From: Nymphalis io
Taxonomy: Eukaryota > Arthropoda > Insecta > Lepidoptera > Nymphalidae
Assembly: GCF_905147045.1 (NCBI RefSeq)
Contig: NC_065902.1
Coordinates: forward strand, 3,045,377-3,109,376
Length of the DNA stretch: 64,000 nt
Reading direction: 5' to 3'
Under the pieces are notes generated by a model. That model had not been told where the DNA came from and ran no database searches. It was given only the letters and a program-made list of their open reading frames with translations. Below, piece after piece: positions 34,601-45,336 of the stretch; the first letter of the stretch is position 1, and every line of letters starts with the position of its first letter. The position numbers and the translations under genes are program-made.

Positions 34601-37542
34601 GAAAAATTCTCTTAGTTATATAGTATATACAAAGTTTACTCTGAATTTCGCAGTAAGTAGCATATTGATAAAACAAGGAAAAGGGCAATAGGTTATTTAA
34701 TTAACTATTAAAATCCCGTGACGTAAAAATGATATAAACAATATATCGGGACTTATTATTTCCTATGAATTACCATTATATTATTATGATATTAAAAAAA
34801 AATGTTTCTCTTCAGTTTTAACTAAGAATGTTTACATAACTATTCATGGGCCTGAACCAAGTGCATAGGGGAGTTAGGTTAGAAACTCCCTGACTAGGCT
34901 ACGAATACATGCCGTTTTTAAAATTATAACCTTCTATCAAAGTATGTATAGCCTATACCAGCCACAAGAGGAGTAAAAGACAAATAAATAACTTTGCCAT
35001 CGAATTGACGCGATATCATTGGTCGAGATCTTAAATAATCTATGATATTCATTATGGATTTGCGAATAATGGCGTTTTTAATGTCATGTCAGATCACTTT
35101 TTTTATATAGAATAGGTAATTGGTCACCAACGCCCATAGACATTGGCAATGTAAGAAATTTTAACCATTATTTACATCGATAAATGCGCCACCAACCTTG
35201 GGAACTAATATGTGATGTCAAACCTTCAAACCGGAACACAACAATGCCTTGTACTGCTGTTTTGCGGTAGAATATCTGATGAGTGGGTGGGTGGAGTGGG
35301 TGGAACCTACCCAGACGAGCTTGCACAAAGCTCTACCACCAGTGAGAGAGGGTTTTACATGTACATATAGTATCAGCTAAGATAGAGTAGATTAAATGTA
35401 ATTTTTGTACTTTAATTTTCAGTCTGTGTATTTATTGTACAAATTCGATATTATATTTTTTAAGCAGTTATTTTATCCTTATTATTTAGAACACTTTTTT
35501 CGCGGAAAGTAATAAGTCATATGCCCATATGTTGCCAATCAAAGGGCGCGTGTTAAATTCATTAATCATATAACGATTTTTAAATAAAAGAAATATATAA
35601 ACCATGTTCAATTCGATTTAAAAAAATAATATTGTATTTTGCGTTCACTCACGTTACTCATCGGCGTGAAACAATTTCAACAATAATTTACAGTAAAAAG
35701 ATCAGTACATTGTATACTGATTTATGGCGTGCCTTGGGGTAAAACCAACTCGTATGTCGTGCTAGCAAACGGCATAACGCTTTCTTACACCCTGTCTCCA
35801 CCCGCATCTAACCTCTTGTGTGTGCATGGCACTTACACAGAACAAAAAAAAAATATTTTTCACTCCATATTTATTTATTGGTATCTGTAATTATGAATCC
35901 TTTCAATACGCCGAGCGCCCCCGACAGTCTGACTGATTTTACTACTTACTAATATCTATTTATTTATTAAAATGTTTATAGAAGTATCTTTTACCTTACT
36001 TTTGAATCATTAAGCGTTTCGAAATGTGAATAGGACGTAGAAAAAGTATCAAGAAGCACTGTGATTACTCCGTTTAACAATGTAGATTATTTTCTACACG
36101 TGTTGTCACATATGATTATTTTTAACTAGTTTCCGCCCTCGGCATTGCCCTCGTTTGAGTGGGGGGGGGGTTAGGTACCTTACCTATGTCTTTTTCTGTA
36201 CCTAACTTGTATGCTAAATTTCATAATGATCGCTCGAGTAGTTATGACGTCAAAGTGTAACAAATAAACAATCTACCTACCGAAAAGTAATTAATAAAAA
36301 ATGGGTAGATTTGAGTTTACAGATAATATCGAAAGTGATAAAATCAAAATAATCATCAAGAAATCATATCAATCATAATGAACACAAAATATAAACTTTA
36401 AAAATATATCCTTTATTAATCATTACCGTACAAATGATTCTAAGGGCTAAATCGAACCAGAATTGCCTCTAGAGAATTAACAAGACTCTTTTTATGGAAA
36501 TTAAAGAATTATTTTTGTTTTCAGAGCGGAAAACTTTATTATAAGCTACCAAATTCATATACGAAATGGTACGAAGTGGACTTCTTTTGCGTAGACTATG
36601 AAGTCTCTAATACCACAGCCACTGTTAAATATTGGTCGATACTTCTTAACGTCTTTATCCCGAAAAGCAACGCTTACTTCACTTCTGGTAAGTAATCTAT
36701 GTGATTCAATATTTATCTGTGTCACTACGTGTCCACGAGACGAAGAATGCTGGTGGAATTTTCCCATTAAATTGCAATTCCAAATCTCTGGGCATCAGAT
36801 TTACCATAGATCATGTTAGTAATGTTATATCTTTTAGATATTTTGTTTTGTAGAATTTCTACAAGGCCAGGACACGAGGCAAACAAAACATTGATATAAC
36901 GATGAACTTGGAAATAGGGAAGAAAAGCATTATAACACTAAATAAAAACTTATAACATACATAATATACAATATTAACTAAATCAATCAATCCTAAACAT
37001 TTTTTTTCTTTAACATCTTAAGAAATATATCCCTGTATATTTATTTTGAACTATTTACTTTAATATTTTTATCATTGTATAACACATATTAGGAGTTCTA
37101 TGAGTGTTTTCCAGATAAATTAGAACTGTATCAAGCGACTTCGATAGGTTCATTTCAATGAACGAATGTACTTTTGTCTAAGCCTGTAAATCATATTTTA
37201 TTTAATATTAAATATTTCTGTTATAGCGCTGTTGATATCATCGGTGTTTCTATTCATCGTGCTGTTGGTTTACATCATTTTACCGGATCTGAGGAACCTC
37301 GCGGGCTTGGTACTGATGGCCTACGTCTTTAGCCTAATGGGTGCCTTCCTGTCGTTGGCATCTCTACAACTAGGAACTTATTTAGATAACAAATGCCTTG
37401 AGTTAAGTAAGTATTAAGAATGTTTAACAATTACAATACCCCAATTTCAAATATATTTTTTCAATTATATAAAAAATCTGCGAATATAATTATATATATA
37501 TATATATATAGATATAGATATATATAGATATATATATATATC

Positions 37543-37622
<80 letters not shown>

Positions 37623-37629
37623 GATTCGC

Positions 37630-37692
<63 letters not shown>

Positions 37693-40666
37693 TCAAAATA
37701 TTAATATACAAAACAGTCAAGTGGCATTGGATTTAGTTATGTATCTCGAAAGATTTTTACAATGTAATTTAATTTATATCTGCCGAAGTTCTAAAGATAA
37801 CCCGTTGTTTTTTGGTAGCCCAGTAGTATAAACAATTTAAATAGACGGAAACCCACCGAAGAGATACGGTAGATTTTTGTAACTTTAAAAAAATATATAT
37901 ATACTAAATTTTTTGGATTGACCTAAGGACATTTATAAAGCTCATTAAACGTATTTTCGTATATTATTATTAGTAATGTGTACAATGTAGGCGATCATGC
38001 TATGCTAAGTTATTAGCTGTCTACGTATTTTTCTTGTGCATATTTTCAGAACATGAATACCGAATACTAATGGAATAATGTAATTTCAGCTGCTGTCACG
38101 TATTTTTTCTTCTTGTCAACTTTCTGCTGGATGAATGTGATGTCATTTGATATATGGTGGACTTTTCGGTAAATTATCTTATGTATATTAATTAAAATAT
38201 ATTGGAAGTCTGATAAATAGGTCACCTGATGGTAAGTATTCACAAAGGCTCGTAGATATTGGCACTGTAAGAAATTAACTTTCCCTTTTATCGTCAATGC
38301 GAAAACTATCTTGGGAACTAAGATATACGTTCCTTGTGCTTGTAGTTACATTGACCCACTTAACGTTCAAACCTAAATACAACAATTTTATATAATATCA
38401 GCAATGTTGGCAATAAAAAACCTGATGAGTGGGTTGTACCTACCCAGACGGCGTTCCGCACAACTCTACCATCAAGTAAAGTATTTATTTCCCATTTGAA
38501 AACAGCATCACATATGGTATTGCGTATCACGTATGTAACTTTACTTAGTAACAAATGTTTTGACTTATGTTAATTTAGAGATTTATTAAATTGTAATCAA
38601 ATTATCCCACTTTTTCAAAAATTCCGGCAATTTCCTACGACCTATTTGTCTACTTCTGTATTTATCTTCTTCGCGTTCATTTCTGTATTAATGTTAATAA
38701 ATGTTTATATTTCCATTATTTCAGGGGATATGCAAAGGCTAGGCCAATACACAGACGGGGAGAAAAATTCAAATTCGGAATGTACTGTATCTACGCTTGG
38801 GGTATTCCAACGTTAATGGCTATCGGTCTAGTCGTAATTAACAACGCTGATTTAAGTCATATACCTTGGTTTGTAACGCCTCAAATACCACTACAAGGTT
38901 GTTTTTTGGAAGGTCAGTTGTGTATCCCTCAAATCAAATGTACATTTGACTATATTCATTTAAACAGATATTCAGAAAACCTTTAATGCAATTGAGGCAA
39001 AGACTGCAGTCCAAACTAATTAGTACATAATTAATTTCATTTATTATTTTTCCTATCAGTTTTTTTTATTCTTCCTTTATGTTTTCATAACTCATAAATT
39101 GTAGTATTTATATTATTATTCAAAGACAATAATTTTAGTAATATACAAGTATCCACAGAAATAAAGACATCGTTCATTTTTTTAAATCGAAATTGTTGCT
39201 AAAATTAATAATATTAAGAGCTTAGAGTACACTTTGTTCATTAAAAGACCATATAAACAGTATGCTGTATATAATTTCGAAATAAGTTTTGAGAAGTTGA
39301 AGAGGAAGCATATTGCGTAGAAGTGGGATATTTTAACGCTTGCACGTTAAGAATTTTTTTTGACATTTCTAATCTTTCTGTTTTGTTATTGAAAGTCTAA
39401 TAATTTTGTTAAAACGTTCTTGAGTATCTCAATATAAACTATAATGACAACATTTTTGTTAAAAAATAATTGAATACTAAACGTGTACTAATAACTTTTT
39501 TGTTTCTTTTAACTTAGGTGGTCAAAAGCTATTATATCTGTATGTTCCGATGCTAATATTGATAATATGCAACTGGATGTTTTTCCTAATGACTGCGTTT
39601 AACATTTGGAGATTGAGTCGTGGCACCTCCGTGCTGGAATCTGGTGCTGCTGGCAGTCCTGCTGCCCATCGCTCACAGAGGAATAGGTAATTTTTTATAA
39701 AATTAGCTGCCCGTCCAGACTTCTATACATTTTTTTTTAAAAAAACTTGGGTCTCTTTAATAAATCAATTTTCGTAATTTCTTTATCACATTTTTTTCCT
39801 TAGAGTTTTCGTTCATTTATTTAATTTTTTCTTTGTTGCAGACTTATGGTGTATCTTAAATTGTCTGTTATAATGGGGATAAACTGGTTACTTGAGATTG
39901 TTAGTTTTAAAACACCAGAACTAAATATATGGAAATTCACTGACGCCTACAATCTCCTGATCGGTATTTCGATATTTCTCATTTTCGTATGTAAGAAGAA
40001 AATTTACAGAAAACTTCAGAACAGGTAAGCGTTATATATTAGACTTCTACTTAACAAAATGTCAGGACGTCACAACGCCCACCAGGTGTGGTTCTATCAA
40101 CATTGATAGAAATAAATATAGAGATAAAAAAATAAGATATATTAGTCGGCGGCGGATAAGGGTCATGACGGCATAAGAAAGCCTTATGCCGTTTTCCGCG
40201 AGTCGCACCAATTATGCTTAACATCCATCTTTGGCTTCGCCCACGTTTGAGTTAGAAGCAAGCCTGTCTGTGAAGTCAGGGAATAATTATTTATCTCTAT
40301 TCCAAATTTCATCCGTTCCGTTAAGCCGTTTTTGATTGAGTAACCAAACTTCTAAACATATAAATATTCACATTTATAATATTAGAATGATTTCATATAT
40401 AGATACATAGATAAAAACGTTGTTTTTATGAAAAATTACAAAATGACGATTCTATGCAATTAGATAATTTTGTTCATATCATTTTTTTTATTTACATTAA
40501 ACAACTTATATGCAGGTACTACGGATTTGTCAACGCTAAACCAAGACTCAGCAAAAGCAATACAAGCAGTAGCACGCTGGAATCGAATCTAAGTCAAGAT
40601 ATTCCACTACAAGTCTCCTCTCATCCTAAGGGCTCAAATGGACGAACGGTCACCAAAAACTACTAA
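31687..40666 (+). CDS. Mth-like GPCR gene C
   Basis: Complete eight-exon Methuselah-like family B receptor, 509 residues. Exons: 31687-32103, 36525-36687, 37227-37406, 38090-38168, 38725-38912, 39518-39686, 39842-40024, 40516-40666. Signal peptide (MVQAKILTILLILSS), acidic stretch (ELDDDDDIE), Cys cluster CAARKCIKKCCP, then a segment nearly identical to gene B (YVSTDTYSCERFDMNL). Exon 2 (SGKLYYKLPNSYTKWYE, FCVDYEV) has clearly diverged from B, whereas exons 4, 5 and 6 are almost identical at nucleotide level. TM3 ends DIWWTFR, TM4 is YAWGIPTLMAIG, TM6 MGINWLLEIV and TM7 NLLIGISIFLIF. The 50-residue Ser-rich tail (RYYGFVNAKPRLSKS..) is full length, unlike in B. Intron 1 is 4.4 kb and carries SINEs. 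AATAAA is at 40719. Predicted plasma-membrane receptor with unknown ligand. Confidence 0.92.
32203..32498 (-). mobile_element. tRNA-derived SINE, full length
   Basis: AACAGCCTGTAAATGTCTCA to TGGGCCATCTCGAC; same family as 18149-18442. In intron 1 of gene C. Confidence 0.85.
32866..33185 (-). mobile_element. RTE-type LINE 3' end fragment
   Basis: ATCATCATTA tract, then TGTCCACTGCTGGACAGAGG, AATGGCTCAGCACTGAGCAC and CACCAGCCCACTGCCACTTC. This is the reverse complement of the conserved C-terminal coding and 3' end of lepidopteran RTE elements, with the simple (ATG)n tail at the left. In intron 1 of gene C. Confidence 0.65.
33186..34254. other. Intron 1 of gene C, middle part
   Basis: AT-rich. 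About 33405-33560 and 33890-34060 resemble ends of interspersed repeats (TACCCTATGTCCTTTTTTGA; CTTCGCTTCGCTTAAAATAT). No exon-like ORF. Confidence 0.4.
34255..34516 (-). mobile_element. Metulj-like SINE, divergent subfamily
   Basis: GTAGGTACCACCCACTCATC, GAGTGAGCCAGCCACTACAG, CCTAGGTTAGTGGCGCATTG. It shares the ATCTTACGGTTT-type variant with the second SINE at 18.85 kb, so the two belong to one subfamily. Confidence 0.75.
35099..35347 (+). mobile_element. Metulj-like SINE with a GGGTGG expansion
   Basis: Poly-T head, GCGCCACCAACCTTGGGAAC, and GATGAGTGGGTGGGTGGAGT where GTGGG units are repeated. In intron 1 of gene C. Confidence 0.8.
36128..36265 (+). repeat. Interspersed repeat (TTCCGCCCTCGGC family)
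   Basis: ACTAGTTTCCGCCCTCGGCA, a G-run, CCTATGTCTTTTTCTGTACC, TCGAGTAGTTATGACGTCA. About 260 bp upstream of gene C exon 2. Same family as 24095-24235. Confidence 0.55.
37477..37690. repeat. (TA)n tract enclosed in an inverted repeat
   Basis: TCTGCGAATATAATTA at 37477-37492 and its inverted copy at 37617-37632 (one mismatch) enclose (TA)n with a few GATATA variants. Another pure (TA)n block follows to about 37690. Lies in intron 3 of gene C and gives spurious Ile/Tyr ORFs. Confidence 0.88.
38215..38478 (+). mobile_element. Metulj-like SINE, decayed
   Basis: GGTCACCTGATGGTAAGTAT, CTTGGGAACTAAGATATACG, GATGAGTGGGTTGTACCTAC. In intron 4 of gene C, about 50 bp after the exon. Confidence 0.7.
40210..40390. 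repeat. Old interspersed repeat shared with gene B intron 7
   Basis: CTTCGCCCACGTTTGAGTTA, TCTCTATTCCAAATTTCATC, ATTCACATTTATAATATTAG. Homologous in position and sequence to 28640-28800. Confidence 0.65.
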
Positions 40667-40718
40667 AACTAAGCTAGATACTAGAACCTTAGGCCTTCAA
40701 TTAGTATAATATTTAGTT

Positions 40719-40724
40719 AATAAA
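40719..40724 (+). terminator. Poly(A) signal, gene C
   Basis: AATAAA, 53 bp after the gene C stop codon. Confidence 0.6.
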
Positions 40725-41674
40725 TTAGATTACCTTAGCTACATCCTATAATAAGAGTCCAAATGGCTTAGTAGAAATGTCAAGCGAATCTTAACCAAAA
40801 TTGCGAATCCTATCCCGGGCGAACACCACTGCAAGCACATGAAAATCAGTGGTAAAATCAGTGGTGGTAACAAAAATTCATCTCATCCTCTGCGGTGAAT
40901 AAAAACGCTGAAAACTCTTCGGGATGGATGATATTCTGTAGAATGTGTAATGTGTAACCATCAACTGGCATAAGAGCAGGGTGGAATAGGCTCCAAGCGT
41001 CATTAAGAGAAAAATACATCATCTGCAGTAGGTTTGGTCCCCAGTAGTGGTATATTTATAGGTTGTTACTTTACTTTAACTTTATATGAGATAATAGAAA
41101 TGTAAATAGAATGAGTATATTAAATAATATGGTTAGATGTTTTTTTCAAACTCATTTTAATAGAATAATAAAATTGTCAACGTATCTTTTTAAATATGAT
41201 AATGTACGTTTGTTTTCGCTGTCTTTTATTTATAATTATATTCCCTTAAGGGGTGATTATACAAAGCCAATGTTATTTAACAGATGCATGGGCGTTATTA
41301 AAGATAAATTTGTTTCAACTTACACCAACGATTTTAACGAAGCCTCTATCAACGGCAAAAGTAGTGAAGATAAACAAACTTTAGATTTACATTTTACATA
41401 ATTATCCCGTGTGATTTGCTTATAGCTCTGTCATATTACGCACTACAAACAGTTCTTGATTAAAATATCTTAATTTATAACATACACTATTCTTCTTAAC
41501 TACTGGCATTCGTTCAAATTTCGTTCTACTTCCAAATTTCAAAATCTAAACCAATTATATTGTGTCAGTTCAATGCATGAGTTTATTATTTGTTTTTACG
41601 CATCCTGACAAATGAATACTTTGATTACATACCTACCTGACTTTTACAACATAATCACATTCATAACAATTACA

Positions 41675-41990
41675 TAAACAATTTCGGCCACGGCTCCCAA
41701 CGTCAAGATATATCAGCCAACTGCTTAGGACAACCCTCACGCTCATAATCCGATGGGACGACAATCCGACAAGATCGAAACGATTCAGGCGCAAGACTAA
41801 CGCCTTTACATTACGAAGCACGGGAGTGCACAAATTTCCGACTTCCAGACTCTGGGCTGCTACTGAGAATCTTCGAAAGAAAAACATATTATTCTGTTAT
41901 TGGGCCGACATGAGTTTTAAACCCAGTACTAAGGTGTAAGCGACCACTAACTAGCCACTAGACCAACAAAGCAGAATTCTAAATTACACT
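41675..41990 (-). mobile_element. tRNA-derived SINE (TCGTTGGTCTAGTGG family)
   Basis: TTTCGGCCACGGCTCCCAAC, ATAATCCGATGGGACGAC, GGGCTGCTACTGAGAATCTT. The right end GCCACTAGACCAACAAAGCA is a tRNA-like head on the minus strand. Confidence 0.75.
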
Positions 41991-42029
41991 TCTTAGTAAT
42001 TTTCATAGATCTTGGCATTTATAGAAGTA

Positions 42030-42236
42030 TTTACCATCCCTTACGTACGAACTACAAACTTTTGGATATAAGATGTGCCTTGTGCCTATAGTTACAATGG
42101 CTCACTCACCCTTCAAACCGGATCACAACAATATTAATAAGTACTGCTGTTTGACGATAGAATATAAAATGAGTTGGTGCTACCTACCCAGACGGGCTAG
42201 TACAAAGTACTACTAACCTACCTACCACTAAGTAAA
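42030..42236 (+). mobile_element. Metulj-like SINE, decayed
   Basis: GTGCCTATAGTTACAATGGC, TCACTCACCCTTCAAACCGG and CTACCTACCCAGACGGGCTA. Confidence 0.7.
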
Positions 42237-42274
42237 ATTTTATTTTTATGTTTTAATAATAATAATAATATCCT

Positions 42275-42577
42275 CCAGACCGATGTCGGCCACGGCGGCA
42301 AATCTCAAGAGAGACTAGCCAACTACGCAGGAGATATTTTAGTGCACACGTGTGTGCGCAAACACAGGTGCACTCTCTATTCCATAACTCTCATAATCCA
42401 ATGGGATGGCAATCCGACACGACCGGAAAGAGTTCAGGCGCAGGACCAACGGCTTCACGTGCTTTCCGAGGCACGGGAGTGTACACACTTCCAGGCTCCG
42501 GGCTGCTACTGAGAATTGAACCCAGGACCTCCGGGTCTGCGGCCTTAAATCAAGCCACTAGACCAACGAGGCAGTCA
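42275..42577 (-). mobile_element. tRNA-derived SINE, near complete
   Basis: Best copy of its family in the window. The left end is the body (GGCCACGGCGGCAAATCTCA, TTCAGGCGCAGGACCAACGG); the right end is the tRNA-like head (minus-strand CTGCCTCGTTGGTCTAGTGG and B box GGTTCAATTC). Confidence 0.8.
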
Positions 42578-43617
42578 TGTTTTAATATTATGTATTTTAA
42601 GATATATTGTTTATGTTATTGTTTCAGCTATATACGTCTGCTTTTCTTTTTATATAATAACGATAGCATTGAAATAATGAGTACTCGGTAAATTCCTACC
42701 AATAACGAATGACTAACTCCAGGCATATAACAATTTGCTAATCGTTTTGTAATAACCCATGTACATATGTTAATATAATTTTCAAAAGGAATAAGTTATT
42801 TTTTATTTCCTTTTCCTTGCGGTCATTTTCAAAGTTTGTGGTACTCGCTTACTCATACTTCCGTAGCACAAATTAAACTGGTTATATATACATACAGCTT
42901 TACAAATATAAGAATATGAATTAATATCATAAAAAACATATTCGCATATATTAGCTTTAAAAAAATTAACATTTTATAGATGTTACTTACACGATATTAA
43001 ATGACTTTTAATAATAATAATGTGTTTTATTGATAAACGTACGTGAAATTAAATAATATAATTATTATTGTTAGGGTACGAATTTATCTTAATAATAATA
43101 ATAAAATATTTTTAAAAATCGAAATGTATTTCCCTATTAATATTTCCAAATAACAAAAACGATAACGTATGTTTGTTACAATAAATATTTCCTTAATGAC
43201 TATATGATATTGGTTAAGGAAAATAATACACGTTATATGTACATACATTGTTATAACAAAGAAATATTTTAAACAACAAAGGCGAAACAAAACTAAAATA
43301 TCCACCGGTTCGAAATTATTTGTTACAAAATTTATTTATTATAAAGGGTAACTGTTAGTTTCTCTTTTTAAAATTACATAGACGTGTTAATCAAATACAA
43401 ATTATTTTATATATTAAAGAACAAATAATAAAAAATAATCTGACAAATGTTTAGTTGTAATGAAAATATTTACAAGAAATATAGAAGAAAATGAGCTCAG
43501 AATAGCTGCCTCTCGATCTGCCGCTGCTGATAAAAGGCCAAGTGACAGCTATGACGCTTATGCTGCCAGGCCACAGATAATCGACAACACGGCCTCTCCT
43601 ATGTAACATCACATGCC

Positions 43618-43716
43618 CCTGGGGACACAACAATACTAACTATTGCTACTTGCGGTAGAATATATGAATGGGTGGTACCTACCCAGACGGGCTTGCACAA
43701 AAACCTACCATCAAGT
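43618..43716 (+). mobile_element. Metulj-like SINE, 3' fragment
   Basis: ACACAACAATACTAACTATT, GGGTGGTACCTACCCAGACG, ACCTACCATCAAGTAAA. Confidence 0.7.
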
Positions 43717-44204
43717 AAAAATTCCTACTAACTCATTTACAAATAAGTTAACAATTTGTCACTTCAAAGAAAAATGACAAACCCATAATATTCTATGAAT
43801 TGTAAGCTTGTCGAAGTTTACATTTTATACGAACATACATGCGCAATACAGAGAATCCGTACACCGACATAGTATATATGTATAATAAATGTATATGTTT
43901 GTGAACGAGAGCTCTTAAAATCAATACAGCGATGCAACTGAGCCCGGGGATACTGTGTTATGAACAACGTGAATTAATCTCTCCCTGCCCTCGTTTCAGT
44001 TCAAAAATGATCTTTAAATTGTATAAAATGAAACGATTTAATGTTAATTATATCATTTTATAATTAATAAAATAATATGTTATGTTTAATAATAAAGGTT
44101 ATAACAGAAATACAATTGTTAAAAAATTATTTAAAAAATAAGCGGTTTAACCCGTAAAGTGAAAAAAATTATGTCATAACCTTTTCTGCCCACTTCTTTT
44201 TGCC

Positions 44205-44462
44205 GCTAGATTCTTACCCACTGCGATGGGCGTCCTCGGCACGGATCAGAGAGGCTGCGGGATCGTGTATATATAACGCATCCGCGGCCCTTCCTGTGCT
44301 GTGCTCCGCTCGTCGTTCGGCGGAGCTCTCCACAAAGGGCGATGGTAATCTCGCCCCCCACGCTCCTTGCTAGTGGCTAGGCTGCTGTCCTCCTCAGGGA
44401 TAACCCGTGCCATAGGGCACGGCACGCAAATGCTATGATCATTGCGCTTAACAATCATCTTA
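44205..44462 (-). repeat. GC-rich interspersed repeat
   Basis: Reverse-oriented relative of 22527-23010: GGCACGGATCAGAGAGGCTG, CGGCGGAGCTCTCCACAAAG, GATAACCCGTGCCATAGGGC. The 70-codon minus ORF over it is probably repeat sequence rather than a host gene. Confidence 0.6.
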
Positions 44463-45336
44463 AAATAATAAAACTAAATACTACTAACAAACAATTTAGT
44501 TGATACGAAAATGGAATTGATGAAAGTTCTCAAAATTAATCATAGATAATACATTTTTTTCATATATGTATAATTATATAAGTATTTTATATGAAAACAA
44601 ACCTTTCTAAAAAAACATTAACGAAACAACGAATAATATTTATTACTCACGCCAGTTTTTTTACAAAATCATCAGTGGTTGTTTTCGTTTGTATGTATGT
44701 GAAGCTTTATCAAAAACATCCCAAATAGGTTTCATTTCATTCAATTATAAGATTTTAAGAAAAAAATATGGAAGCTTGTGGTATAAAGTGTTTTCTTTCG
44801 AAATGATAACACCAACATGAATTAATCGATCACCTCAAAATATACCATAAACGAGAGTAGTAGTTAGCAAAATTAAACATAGGGAAAAACGCATGATACA
44901 ACAAATTCTTAATAAATACTTATATTTCCATATTCTTCGAATTCGAATCTGCACGTTTAAATACATATATTTATATAAGAAATTGATACAATTCCAGAGG
45001 CATCCTAAGAGAGCATCACGCTAGTGTGTGCTTACAATACTAATGTACAAGAAAAATGTAATCATTTTAAAGACAAATTAAATGACGTATACAATTTCCT
45101 AATAGAATAAATGATTGACAAAATCATAAGTGTTTTCTATTTACTCTTCAGCCGATAAGATATAGTACTCAATACAATTGTACACGTATTTAATTCAATA
45201 ATGTGGTCAAAGTGAGCTGAAATGTTTGTGTTATTCTAATAACAATATATTAAAGTTGACTCATAACATTTTTACCCGAATAAATATCATTATATATTAG
45301 TTATTCGTTCAGTTAAGCTTTAAACCACACGTCAAA

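Larger units (their letters stand above)
40667..45336. other. Intergenic C-D, repeats and AT-rich DNA
   Basis: SINE pieces at 41675-41990, 42030-42236, 42275-42577 and 43618-43716 and a repeat at 44205-44462 are listed separately. The 96-codon plus ORF at 41111-41401 has no recognisable feature and no receptor-like sequence. No receptor exon relic was found here. Confidence 0.5.

Noticed and set aside
37490..37720. 76-codon Ile/Tyr ORF on the minus strand
   Set aside because: It is only the translation of a (TA)n tract.
41111..41401. 96-codon + strand ORF between genes C and D
   Set aside because: No domain, no receptor similarity and an AT-rich composition; kept only as a note in the intergenic entry.
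44246..44458. 70-codon minus-strand ORF as a gene
   Set aside because: The same sequence recurs at 22.5-23.0 kb as a repeat, and no domain is visible.
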